Assembly (NCBI GenBank): GCA_964409355.1
Contig: CAYPDC010000033.1
Location: 1 to 33,896 of the forward strand
Reading direction: 5' to 3'
Source of the DNA: PCC-10605 sp964409355
Lineage (GTDB): Bacteria > Cyanobacteriota > Cyanobacteriia > Cyanobacteriales > Cyanobacteriaceae
Length of the DNA stretch: 33,896 nucleotides
Under the pieces are notes generated by a model that saw only the letters and a program-made list of their open reading frames with translations, searched no databases and was not told the origin of the DNA. How positions within the stretch are numbered: position 1 is the stretch's first letter; each line of letters opens with the position of its first letter. A program made the position numbers and the translations under genes. This document shows positions 13,269 to 22,272 of the stretch, one piece after another.

Positions 13269-15488
13269 ATGACACTAACTCAAGCAACAATCAATCATTC
13301 TCACAATAATCATCTCGGTGAATATTCCCTCATTCATAGTATTGAAGGGAGAATCCGCCTTCGCACTCCCGTCTTAACAAAGGCTTTACAACAACAATGG
13401 GAAAACCGTTTGACGGCAATGGAGGAGGTTAAGGATTATCGTTTCAATGTGTCCGCTTCTTCTATGGTAATTCATTATGAAAGAGAAATTTCTCAAAATG
13501 TTTTTTTAAAAAGTCTCTTTTTTGGGTATAATTCAGATCAAGATGGGATAGTCCTGTCAAAAATTCCATCTGACTCTACCAATACTAACGATTGCACCTT
13601 TAATCATCATACTCAAAATGAAGAATGCGATCGCACCTCATGGTCTAATTTAACTTTACCATTAGTTTCTACTGGTTTAGCTATTGTTGCCAATAGTTTT
13701 CCCACCAGTTTAATGACGTTTTTGGCTAGAAGTGCCTTAGTTACTGCTGGTTTGCCCGTTGCTACTAGGGCAATGGAAAGCATCTTTATCCATCATAAAC
13801 TCAATATCGACTGTCTCGATTTAATGGCTTTGGTGTTGAGTGGTTTCCAAGGCAAGTTATTAACTCCCTCTCTGGTTATTAGCCTTCATGAGTTAGGGGA
13901 TTTGATTCGGGAATATACGGCGCGATCGACAGAACAAAAAACTGCTAGTCTATTGGATACCATTGGGCGTTTTGCATGGGTAGAAAGACAAGGGGAAGTC
14001 GTGCAAATAAAAAGTGATGAGGTAATCGCAGGAGAAACCGTCATCGTTTATCCGGGGGAACGCATCCCCGTTGATGGTATAGTAACTTATGGAGAGGCTA
14101 CCGTTGATCAACAGCAACTCACTGGGGAATCCATGCCCATTGTTGCTCAAATTGATACCTATGTCTATGCCTCCACTTTGGTTCGTTCTGGTAAAATAAA
14201 AGTAAAATCTGAAAGGATAGGTACTCAAACAAGGGCGGCGGCTAGTATAGAATTATTAGAAAAAGCCCCCGTTCATGATACCAGAATGGCAAACTATGCG
14301 GCAAAGGTTGCAGATAAGTTGATCATTCCCTCTATGATTTTAGCAGGAATTGTCTTCGCTACCACAAAAGACCCGACTCGCACTGCCTCCATTTTAACTC
14401 TCGATTTCGTTACTGGTATCCGTGTTTCTATGCCTACTGCTTTCTTAGGTGCATTAAATCACACTACCCGTCACGGTATTTTAGTCAGAAGTGGGCGCAC
14501 CATGGAGTTGTTAGGGGAAATTGATACCATTGTCTTTGATAAAACAGGCACTCTCACGGAAGGTAATATTAAGGTGGTTGGGGTGGAAACTGTCAATGAT
14601 AATATCACCCCTCAAAGATTATTGCAGTTAGCGGTATCCGCCGAACAAAGAATCACTCATCCTGTGGCAGAAGCGATCGTTAATTATGGTAAACAAGAGC
14701 AAATCGAAGTTTTACCCCGTAATAGTTGGGATTATAGCGTAGGTTCGGGCATGACGGCAGAAATTGACGGTTTAACCGTTATGGTGGGTAGTGAGAAGTT
14801 TTTACGCTCTCAGGGAGTAAATTTTGCTAATATTAGTCATAATCAAGATAAATTAGACGTTTTAGAGGGTTTATCTTTTGTTTATGTTGCCTGTGATGGT
14901 GAATTAATGGGTTATCTCGAATATAGCGATCCTTTACGCCCTGAAAGTGCTAGTTTATTGTATGATTTGCAATGTCTTTACAGTATGGAAGTACATTTGC
15001 TAACAGGCGATAATCAAGTAAGGGCTCATCAGGTAGCAAAAGTGCTTAATATACCCCCTCAGCAAGTCCATGCGGATGCTTTTCCTGAAGATAAGGCGAA
15101 AATTGTCAGAACTTTGAGTAGAGGCGGTAAAACCGTGGCTTTTGTGGGAGATGGGTTAAATGACTCTGTGGCTTTAGCCTATGCGGATGTGTCTATTTCT
15201 TTCGTTGATGGTTCGGATATAGCACGGGAAACGGCGGATGTTGTCTTAATGAATAATGACCTTAGTAGTATTTTAGAGGCGATCGCAATTGCAAAGGAAA
15301 CTCAGAGTTTAATTGAACAGAATACCATGTTAGTGGTTGCCCCTAATCTCATCGGCTTGGGTTTTGCTTCCACTATTGGTTTAAATCCCCTCCTCGCTAC
15401 TCTCATTCATAACGGAACTGCGATCGCAGCGGGGTTAAATAGTTTACGCCCCTTAGTACAACATCAATTGGAAACTCCAAGAATGTGA
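13269..15488 (+). CDS. P1B-type (heavy-metal-family) ATPase lacking the CPC motif
   Basis: The 739-residue P-type ATPase has an N-terminal HMA-like domain without C-x-x-C (about 18-75, motif H-S-I-E-G-R-I-R-L-R-T-P), membrane segments about 125-215, the actuator motif T285-G-E-S, the phosphorylation motif D424-K-T-G-T-L-T, the P1B-specific H464-P465 in the nucleotide domain, and the hinge G-D628-G-L-N-D. At the position of the metal-binding C-P-C before the phosphorylation domain it has F380-V-T, followed by G-I-R-V-S-M-P. All catalytic residues are present, so it should be an active pump. The normal cysteine ligands are missing, so its substrate is unlikely to be Cu, Zn or Cd bound in the usual way. 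The related HMA_2 protein at 11128 and the DUF5132 and FeoA-like genes upstream suggest a shared iron- or other metal-linked task. It may have lost co-transcription with them because of the toxin-antitoxin insertion. Confidence 0.88.
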   Translation: MTLTQATINHSHNNHLGEYSLIHSIEGRIRLRTPVLTKALQQQWENRLTAMEEVKDYRFNVSASSMVIHYEREISQNVFLKSLFFGYNSDQDGIVLSKIPSDSTNTNDCTFNHHTQNEECDRTSWSNLTLPLVSTGLAIVANSFPTSLMTFLARSALVTAGLPVATRAMESIFIHHKLNIDCLDLMALVLSGFQGKLLTPSLVISLHELGDLIREYTARSTEQKTASLLDTIGRFAWVERQGEVVQIKSDEVIAGETVIVYPGERIPVDGIVTYGEATVDQQQLTGESMPIVAQIDTYVYASTLVRSGKIKVKSERIGTQTRAAASIELLEKAPVHDTRMANYAAKVADKLIIPSMILAGIVFATTKDPTRTASILTLDFVTGIRVSMPTAFLGALNHTTRHGILVRSGRTMELLGEIDTIVFDKTGTLTEGNIKVVGVETVNDNITPQRLLQLAVSAEQRITHPVAEAIVNYGKQEQIEVLPRNSWDYSVGSGMTAEIDGLTVMVGSEKFLRSQGVNFANISHNQDKLDVLEGLSFVYVACDGELMGYLEYSDPLRPESASLLYDLQCLYSMEVHLLTGDNQVRAHQVAKVLNIPPQQVHADAFPEDKAKIVRTLSRGGKTVAFVGDGLNDSVALAYADVSISFVDGSDIARETADVVLMNNDLSSILEAIAIAKETQSLIEQNTMLVVAPNLIGLGFASTIGLNPLLATLIHNGTAIAAGLNSLRPLVQHQLETPRM

Positions 15489-15515
15489 TAGAATTTACTT
15501 TGCGATCGCCAATCT

Positions 15516-18092
15516 TTATTTTGCCTCTAATTTAGCTAAACGACTTTGTAAGTCTTTATTCTCCTCCTTGAGTTTATCAATTTCTCTCTGCAAGTCTTTT
15601 AATGTCTTGTCTTTAGCTAGTTTTCCTCTCACTTGGTTAATGGTTTCTTCTGCTCTCATTTTGACCCTTCCATCGGGGCTGGTATCTGCTAAAATTGTTA
15701 ACAGATTGATAGCTCTGAAATCTTCTATTTGCCCTAAACCACTGATTAATGCCATTTGAGTCAAAAAGAAGGTATCCGCCGTTAAATCCTCGAATTTCTC
15801 AAGGATACTTGTCAGTTTATCAGGTTTTTGTCCAGATGCGATCGCGCCTAAGCAACGAATAGCGGTTAACCGTAGGGGTTGAGGAATGCCTGATGCCGTA
15901 TATTGCATGATAATGTCGGCGGCTTTTTCATTGGTTTTGAGGTGAGATAAGCCAGTGATTGCCGAGGAGCGAATAATCTCATTCCAACCGCTTTTATCGG
16001 TTAAAATTTGTTCAAGGAGATTAATCACTTCTGACTGTTTCTCCTCAAGACTGCCAGTAGTTAACTTGCCTAAACCACTGATAGCAGATGACTCTACATA
16101 GTAGCTTTCATTACCGTTGATGACGATATTTTTTAATGCCTGATAACTGGTTTCGCTTTTATGATGGGTTAACGCCTCAATAATGGCTTTTCTGACTTTG
16201 GGATGGGATTGGTTTATATTGGCAATTAAGGCGGATTCCGCTTGATTGAGCTTAATTTTGCCCAACTGTTTCGCAATTTCAACCTTTAATCCCCAAAATA
16301 CTTCTTTTTCTAACACTTCTCTTAAGGTTTTGACTGCTTCTAAATTTCCTTTCTTGCCAAGCGCGATGGCAGCATAGATACGAGATATAATATCAGGATC
16401 ATGATTTAATTGAGCTTTTAATTCACTGAAACCATATTCTAATTTAACGGTTTTTAAGTGATAGTTACCCACATCAAAGGTGAGAAAATCTGGTTTTTTT
16501 GCGAGGGGTAAATATAAAGTTTGTTCAGGTTGATTGAGTTTAAGAGAAAAGTTGATTATTTCTGCTTCTTCTCCCTCTTTAATATAACCAAAAGCAAGGG
16601 GAATTTTTAAGGTAAATAAGTCTTTAAATTTACCATCTTCTTCTTTAGCCTGAGTTTGCTTAATGGTTACACAGGCTAAATTTGTATCACTATCCCAACT
16701 ATAATTTATTTTAAAATCAGGATGTCCTCCTCTAAAGACATATTGATCAAATAATGGGCTTAAATTATAACCAGTTGCTTTCTCGATCGCCCTCAACAAA
16801 TCCACTGTTTCTACAGTTTTATGGGCATTATTATTGACAAAAGTATGAATAAATTTATCGAATAATTCCTCCCCTAAAATTCCCCTAATTGTATGATAAA
16901 CACAAGCACCTTTTTCGTATAAGTGGCGATCATACAATTCAATCGCTTCTCTGTAAACATTGGTAACAATAGGACGGCGATAACGGGAAGAATCCTCCTG
17001 TAAATAGTTTCTCGCTTCTCCTAACAGGTAATAACTCGCCTCCTCCTTGCCGTACTCGTGTTCAGTCCATAATACTTCTGCATAGGAAGCCGCCCCTTCC
17101 TTAATCCAAGCGTGACTCCAATGTTTAATTACCACTAAATCTCCAAACCATTGATGCGCTAATTCATGGGCAACTAAACTCTCCGTATTGCGGTTATCTA
17201 AAGATGCTTTTTCGTCTAATAAGGCGCGATCGGTTAAGATAGTAGTAGATGTGTTCTCCATACCCCCGAAAATGAAATCATCAACACACACTTGGGCATA
17301 TTTAGAGTAAGGGTAAGGATAGCCATATTTTTGACTGAAAAATTCAATCATTCTAGGGGTTTTCCATAAGCTAATTTTGGCTTCTGTTTCTTGCCCTTTT
17401 TCTACATAATAATTAACAGGAATGTTTTGCCATTTATCTTTGATTTCGGCAAATTTACCCACTGCAAGAGCCATTAAATAGGTAGGATGCACTTGAGGTT
17501 GCAACCAATGATAAATTTTTTTATCGTCTTTTTCTTCTGTTTTAATTAACTCTCCGTTGGATATAGCAATATAATCTGATGGTACTTTAACAATTATCTC
17601 AGAGGTTGCCAATTGCCCCGGATAGTCGAAACAAGGAAACCAGTATCTCGAATCTTCGTCTTCTCCCTGAGTCCAAACTTGAGAGGGTTTGTTAGGATAA
17701 TGTTCATTCGGAGAAATAAAATATAAGCCTCGTTGCGGTTTTTCTTTATGGTAGGCGATCACAATTTTTATATCTTCATCTGTAGTGTCACGTAGGCAGT
17801 TAATGGTTAAAACTTCTCCATCATAGTCAAAGGGTTGACTGATATTATCGATTAAGACAGACTCAATGGTTAAATCCACTGCATCGAGGGTTAATTGGGT
17901 GATATTTTGCCGTATGGGAGTTAAAGTAATGGTGCAAACTCCCGCAAAACTTTGGTTAGGTATATCTAAATCCAAATCAAGGCAGATATGTTGAACTTGA
18001 CCATAACGATCTGGATTATAATGGGGTTTAGCCCCGGGTAACTCAAAACTTTTTTTCTCCTCAGCATCAAAATAGTAATGATAGTTGTTCAT
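15516..18092 (-). CDS. M1-family aminopeptidase with HEAT-like repeats
   Basis: The 858-residue gluzincin has a beta-sandwich N-terminal domain (to about 205), the substrate-N-terminus motif G276-G-M-E-N280, and the zinc site H309-E-L-A-H313 with the third ligand E332 exactly 18 residues later (W-I-K-E-G-A). These residues define M1 aminopeptidases (PepN/LTA4-hydrolase type), which remove N-terminal residues from peptides. From about 560 onward the sequence forms repeated helix pairs with A-A-I-A-L-G, A-I-I-E-A-L and A-I-R-C-L-G-A-I-A, a HEAT-like solenoid, ending in a lysine-rich coiled coil (L-Q-R-E-I-D-K-L-K-E-E-N) of about 35 residues. This long C-terminal form is common in cyanobacteria. 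No signal peptide is seen, so the enzyme is probably cytosolic. It converges with the ATPase gene. Confidence 0.92.
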   Translation of the reverse strand: MNNYHYYFDAEEKKSFELPGAKPHYNPDRYGQVQHICLDLDLDIPNQSFAGVCTITLTPIRQNITQLTLDAVDLTIESVLIDNISQPFDYDGEVLTINCLRDTTDEDIKIVIAYHKEKPQRGLYFISPNEHYPNKPSQVWTQGEDEDSRYWFPCFDYPGQLATSEIIVKVPSDYIAISNGELIKTEEKDDKKIYHWLQPQVHPTYLMALAVGKFAEIKDKWQNIPVNYYVEKGQETEAKISLWKTPRMIEFFSQKYGYPYPYSKYAQVCVDDFIFGGMENTSTTILTDRALLDEKASLDNRNTESLVAHELAHQWFGDLVVIKHWSHAWIKEGAASYAEVLWTEHEYGKEEASYYLLGEARNYLQEDSSRYRRPIVTNVYREAIELYDRHLYEKGACVYHTIRGILGEELFDKFIHTFVNNNAHKTVETVDLLRAIEKATGYNLSPLFDQYVFRGGHPDFKINYSWDSDTNLACVTIKQTQAKEEDGKFKDLFTLKIPLAFGYIKEGEEAEIINFSLKLNQPEQTLYLPLAKKPDFLTFDVGNYHLKTVKLEYGFSELKAQLNHDPDIISRIYAAIALGKKGNLEAVKTLREVLEKEVFWGLKVEIAKQLGKIKLNQAESALIANINQSHPKVRKAIIEALTHHKSETSYQALKNIVINGNESYYVESSAISGLGKLTTGSLEEKQSEVINLLEQILTDKSGWNEIIRSSAITGLSHLKTNEKAADIIMQYTASGIPQPLRLTAIRCLGAIASGQKPDKLTSILEKFEDLTADTFFLTQMALISGLGQIEDFRAINLLTILADTSPDGRVKMRAEETINQVRGKLAKDKTLKDLQREIDKLKEENKDLQSRLAKLEAK

Positions 18093-18161
18093 GTTTCAAT
18101 AATCTTAAAAAATTATATTTAATTGGTTCGTAGTAAGGGCTCGGTTCCCTTAAAATATTAA

Positions 18162-20054
18162 TTAATGGGGATAGAAAATTTCGATATAAAAATTATATTC
18201 GGTGTCTAAGGCTTTTTTGATATTTTCTGCTTTGCGGAATCCGTGTTGTTCATCGGCAAAGGTGATATAAGATGTCTTAATACCTTTTTCTTTGAGGGCA
18301 TTGTACATCATTTCTGCTTGGTTGGGGGGGACGACTTTATCTTCTAGTCCTTGAAAAAAGATCACTGGACATGATAATTTATGGATATGGTAGAGGGGCG
18401 ATCGCACCCTATAGATTTCTTTTTCTTCAGGATATTTACCGATTAAGCTATCTAAATAACGAGACTCGAATTTATGGGTATCGGTAGCTAATATTTCTAA
18501 GTCGCTGATACCGTAGTAACTTGCCCCTGCTTTAAAGGTATCATGAAAAGTAAGGGCGGCTAATGTGGTATAACCTCCGGCACTTCCTCCCGAAATCGCT
18601 AATTTTTCCCCGTCAACTTTCCCTTGTTTAACGAGATATTGGGCAACATTTACACAATCTTCCACATCGACAATACCCCAATTACCCTTTAACCTCTGAC
18701 GATAATCCCTACCGTAACCTGTACTACCACCATAGTTAACATCAACAAAAGCAAAGCCCCTACTCGTCCAGTATTGTATCCTAAGATTATAACCTGCGGA
18801 TGTCATAGCGGTAGGTCCTCCGTGACTTTTAACTAATAAGGGGGGTAATTCTCCTTCGGGGGCGATAAAATCTTTATTTTGGGGAGGATAATACCAAGCA
18901 TAAGCAGTTTTGCCATTACTGGTGGGAAATTCAATGGAAATGGGTTGACTGATATATCCTTCGTCAATATTAGTGTTGCTAGATTGTTTTAAAATCTCAT
19001 ATTGACCATGATTAAGATTCATCTTTACAATAGCACCGGGTTGAGATGGTGAACTACCAGCAAATAAAATTTCTTCTCCTTGTACCTGTAAATAAGCTAT
19101 ATTGCTGAAAGGTATTTCGTAGTTAGCAAGGGATTTGGTTTTTTTGTCGATGCTACCTAAAACCCAACAACCATCTTGAGTATAGGTACAAATTATCTTA
19201 TCTTCTCTCTCAAAACCATAGACAGATTCCCCGAATACCCAATGGGGATAACCAAATTCTGCATCTAAAGGATAAGCAGATTGAGTATAACCTTTTTCAT
19301 CTCGATAGTACAAATTCCACCATAAGCTGCGATCGCCGCTAAAATATAAGATACCATGAGGACTAAATTCGGGTTGACAGATCGACTCATCTTCTCCCCC
19401 CGCCACTAAAATAGTATTAGCTAGTCCACCATCAGGGTTAATCTCAGCTAAATATAAAAAAGTGCTATCCCAAGGCATATAAGGATGATTCCATGATAAC
19501 CATGCCAATTGAGAGTAATCTGGAGAAAGACAGGGGGAGGCGTAAAAATCTGCTCCTTCTACTAAAGTTTTGACTTCTCCCGTGCTTAAATCAATAGTAA
19601 CTAACTTATTTTGTGGTTCAGAATTTTCCCTAGAATGATCTTCACAGACGCAAATTAGACGATTACGGGGTTTATCGAGACAAAAATCTGCATAACGCAA
19701 CTTTGATTCAGAGGTTAAGGGTTGAGGAGATTTCCCGACTTTTTGGATATAAACTCTTTGATCTGAATTATTACAAAAATAAACTGTGCCGTCTTGAACT
19801 AAAAAAGCACCACCACCGTATTCATGAACACGACTGCGGACATTAAAAGGGGAGGGAGTTACGTCTTGATGATCTCCCTGATGATTATATTTAACGATAA
19901 CACTTCTACCGCCTTCTAAAGGACGACTTTCTAACCAGTAAATATCCTCACCATCAAAATGAGGACTACTTAAGCCGATGGTAGCAGAAACAATTAAATC
20001 TGAGGTGAGGGGCGATCGCCACTGTCCGTAACTTGCACAATTTACTTCCGTCAT
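18162..20054 (-). CDS. S9-family peptidase (prolyl oligopeptidase/acylaminoacyl-peptidase type)
   Basis: I place the start at the ATG at 20054 (M-T-E-V-N-C), which has AAGGAA close upstream; a GTG at 20072 would add six residues. The 630-residue protein has an N-terminal beta-propeller (about 30-370, with repeated Y-F-x-x-x-x and I-x-Y-x-x-x-G-D motifs) and a C-terminal alpha/beta hydrolase. The catalytic triad is visible: S491 in G-G-S-A-G-G-Y, D572 in G-L-E-D-K-V-V and H604 in E-Q-H-G-F-R. It should cleave short peptides in the cytosol. It lies upstream of the M1 aminopeptidase on the same strand with a 69-base gap, so the two peptidases may be co-expressed in peptide turnover. Confidence 0.92.
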   Translation of the reverse strand: MTEVNCASYGQWRSPLTSDLIVSATIGLSSPHFDGEDIYWLESRPLEGGRSVIVKYNHQGDHQDVTPSPFNVRSRVHEYGGGAFLVQDGTVYFCNNSDQRVYIQKVGKSPQPLTSESKLRYADFCLDKPRNRLICVCEDHSRENSEPQNKLVTIDLSTGEVKTLVEGADFYASPCLSPDYSQLAWLSWNHPYMPWDSTFLYLAEINPDGGLANTILVAGGEDESICQPEFSPHGILYFSGDRSLWWNLYYRDEKGYTQSAYPLDAEFGYPHWVFGESVYGFEREDKIICTYTQDGCWVLGSIDKKTKSLANYEIPFSNIAYLQVQGEEILFAGSSPSQPGAIVKMNLNHGQYEILKQSSNTNIDEGYISQPISIEFPTSNGKTAYAWYYPPQNKDFIAPEGELPPLLVKSHGGPTAMTSAGYNLRIQYWTSRGFAFVDVNYGGSTGYGRDYRQRLKGNWGIVDVEDCVNVAQYLVKQGKVDGEKLAISGGSAGGYTTLAALTFHDTFKAGASYYGISDLEILATDTHKFESRYLDSLIGKYPEEKEIYRVRSPLYHIHKLSCPVIFFQGLEDKVVPPNQAEMMYNALKEKGIKTSYITFADEQHGFRKAENIKKALDTEYNFYIEIFYPH

Positions 20055-20148
20055 GTTCCTTTCTTTTTCCACAAAGTTATACCATTATCATAACCTCAGT
20101 TAAGTAGTTAGGAATAATGAGATAAGTAATAAGTGAGAAGAAGCAATT

Positions 20149-20199
20149 ATAAACTATAAACTATCAACTATTCACTATAAACTATAAACTATAAACTAT
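20149..20199. repeat. Heptanucleotide short tandem repeat
   Basis: Several nearly perfect copies of the heptamer AAACTAT/ACTATAA follow each other, with a few variants (CAACTATTCACTATA). Such short tandem heptamers are typical of cyanobacterial intergenic DNA. It lies in the divergent region between the S9 peptidase and the DUF2996 gene, within 75 bases of the start of the latter, so copy-number change could alter promoter spacing. Confidence 0.75.
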
Positions 20200-20221
20200 T
20201 ATCATCAGCAGAATTAAAATT

Positions 20222-20647
20222 ATGACAGAAGAAGCAAAAACCGTAGCCACAAAACCTGCAAAAAAAGAGAAACCCCCAGCTTTAGAAGATAAACCCTTTG
20301 AGGAATTTATGTCTGAACATTTTCTCCCTAGTTTTGCAAAAGCGTTGACAGATCAAGGATTATCGGATGTACAATTAGAATTTAAGAAAGAAAAAATCCC
20401 CGTTACTGGTTATGAATCTGGTTCAGATGTGTGGCAAATAATCGGTAATTTGGGCGATCGCACCTTTAATTTATATTACTTAGACGAAAATCTCAACGGG
20501 CAAAAAGCATTTTCTTGCACTAGCAAAGGAGAAAAATCTAGCACATTAGAATCATTTATGATTGATGAGCGTAAAGTAACTCTTGATTTAATGGTAGTAT
20601 TTGCCTTAAAGCGTCTCAATGGTCAAAAATGGTTAGCTAGGAATTAA
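20222..20647 (+). CDS. DUF2996 family protein
   Basis: The 141-residue soluble protein has a lysine- and alanine-rich, low-complexity N-terminus (about 1-22) and a conserved domain that begins K-P-F-E-E-F-M-S-E-H-F-L-P. It contains L-E-F-K-K-E-K-I-P-V, W-Q-I-I-G-N-L-G-D-R-T-F-N-L-Y-Y and T-S-K-G-E-K-S-S-T-L-E-S-F. These features match DUF2996, which is essentially confined to cyanobacteria and chloroplast relatives and has no established function. Size and order are normal, and it is intact. It has its own promoter region, downstream of a heptamer repeat. Confidence 0.85.
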   Translation: MTEEAKTVATKPAKKEKPPALEDKPFEEFMSEHFLPSFAKALTDQGLSDVQLEFKKEKIPVTGYESGSDVWQIIGNLGDRTFNLYYLDENLNGQKAFSCTSKGEKSSTLESFMIDERKVTLDLMVVFALKRLNGQKWLARN

Positions 20648-20675
20648 TAATTTAGACTGACTGCAATGAAGCTCA

Positions 20676-20730
20676 TTGAGCGTAGTCGAAATGTCTTCTT
20701 TATTCTCTTACATACTTCGACTTCGCTCAG
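20676..20730. repeat. Long inverted repeat (GAGCG-AGTCGAA type)
   Basis: The left arm TTGAGCGTAGTCGAAATGT pairs with the right arm ACATACTTCGACTTCGCTCAG, leaving a loop of about 15 bases rich in T and C. This is a well-known kind of dispersed cyanobacterial palindrome. It follows the DUF2996 gene by 30 bases and may serve as its transcript end, although no long T run follows. Confidence 0.8.
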
Positions 20731-20857
20731 TACAAGTCTCCCTTTTATTTCTATGGGTATCTTTGAATTGTAGAGTCAACTAAAAATATATTTCTCGCAG
20801 AAAAATTTGCTATGGTGTAAGATAAAATAGGGTGGAGAATATTTATGCCATTTCATT

Positions 20858-22198
20858 ATGTTTAATTGGTTTCGTCGTAACAAAGAGAATAAAGAAAATA
20901 TTGCCCAAAATCCCCCTGTTGTTGAAGAAAAAGAATCGAATATTCCAGAAACTTCGTCTCAACCTCAACCCTCTTTAGAGTGGGCAAAAGTCGCCTATGC
21001 TAATATTCAAAAACAAAAGCAGGAAGATTCCCCCGTTGAGGAAGATAAAACGGTAACTCCCCCCGAAAGTGAGGCTTCTTCCTCAGAAAAAACAACGGAT
21101 GAAATTAAAGAAAATACCCCCCTTTGGATGCAAAAGAGCGATCTCCTCTCCGCTTTGAAGGAAAAAGCCAGAGAAAGTGAAGTAGAAGAAAATCCCCTAG
21201 ATGAGGATTTTGTCTGGTCGGCACAAGTGTTAGAATCTCAAGGGAGGATGGCTGATGATGTGTCAGAAGAAGAATTTAGATGGCTAAAAAAACTACGTCA
21301 GGGATTAGGCAAAACCCGTCGTAATCTTGTTAATCAGTTGAAATCTGTTATCGGACAAGGACCTCTCAATCAAAATGCTATTGAACAAATTGAGGCAATG
21401 TTATACGGTGCAGATGTGGGCTATGAGGCTACTGAGTACATCGTCAATACCTTGCAAAATAAGCTCAAAGAAGAATCCTTACCCTCAGAAGATGCGATCG
21501 CCTCCTTGAAAGAAATTTTGCAACACGTTTTAGACGAACCGTTACAAAAATTAACAAAAACCGAATTTGAACCAGAAACTGGTAAATTAAATATATGGTT
21601 ACTCACGGGGGTTAACGGTGTAGGTAAAACCACCACTATCGGCAAATTGGCACATTTAGCCACAACCTCTGGTTATAATTGTGTAATTGCCGCCGCAGAT
21701 ACTTTTCGGGCGGCAGCCGTCGAGCAGGTTAAAGTATGGGGAGAAAGAACTAACACCCCTGTAATTGCCAATGAAGGTAAAAATACTGATCCTGCGGCAG
21801 TGGTATTTGACGGTATTAACGCTGCGATCGCACGCAATGCCGATATATTATTAGTTGATACTGCTGGGCGACTGCAAAACAAGAAAAACTTAATGGAAGA
21901 ATTAGCTAAAATTCGCCGTATTATCGATAAAAAAGCCATAAATGCGAATATTGAATCATTATTGGTGTTGGATGCCACTTTAGGACAAAATGGCTTAAAA
22001 CAGGCTCAAGTATTCTCCGAAGCCGCCCAATTAACTGGGGTTGTTTTAACCAAATTAGACGGCACAGCAAAAGGAGGAGTAGCCTTAGCGGTATCCCGTG
22101 ATTTAGGCTTACCCATTCGCTTTGTGGGTGCGGGAGAAGGTATCGAAGATTTGCGCCCTTTTTCTAGCTATGAATTTGTGGAAGCCCTTTTAAGTTAA
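20858..22198 (+). CDS. ftsY: Signal recognition particle receptor FtsY
   Basis: The 446-residue GTPase has an acidic, disordered N-terminal A-domain (about 1-110, starting M-F-N-W-F-R-R, which helps attach the receptor to the membrane), a helical N domain (about 140-230) and the G domain. The P loop is G251-V-N-G-V-G-K257-T, followed by D-T-F-R-A-A-A-V-E-Q, the G3 motif D-T-A-G-R-L-Q-N and the G4 motif T-K-L-D-G-T-A-K-G-G. FtsY pairs with Ffh to deliver ribosome-nascent chain complexes to SecY in the membranes. All SRP-GTPase motifs are intact and length is normal. Confidence 0.96.
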   Translation: MFNWFRRNKENKENIAQNPPVVEEKESNIPETSSQPQPSLEWAKVAYANIQKQKQEDSPVEEDKTVTPPESEASSSEKTTDEIKENTPLWMQKSDLLSALKEKARESEVEENPLDEDFVWSAQVLESQGRMADDVSEEEFRWLKKLRQGLGKTRRNLVNQLKSVIGQGPLNQNAIEQIEAMLYGADVGYEATEYIVNTLQNKLKEESLPSEDAIASLKEILQHVLDEPLQKLTKTEFEPETGKLNIWLLTGVNGVGKTTTIGKLAHLATTSGYNCVIAAADTFRAAAVEQVKVWGERTNTPVIANEGKNTDPAAVVFDGINAAIARNADILLVDTAGRLQNKKNLMEELAKIRRIIDKKAINANIESLLVLDATLGQNGLKQAQVFSEAAQLTGVVLTKLDGTAKGGVALAVSRDLGLPIRFVGAGEGIEDLRPFSSYEFVEALLS

Positions 22199-22272
22199 GG
22201 AAAATATTTTATGATTGAGAGGGGATGGGAAAAACCTTGTTGGAACGATTTTTGATTTGAAATCTTAACACC

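Noticed and set aside
14919..14933. ATATAGCGATCC match to the MITE end inside the ATPase gene
   Set aside because: It covers only 12-13 bases, has no partner arm, and lies inside an intact conserved coding frame (E-Y-S-D-P-L), so it is chance.
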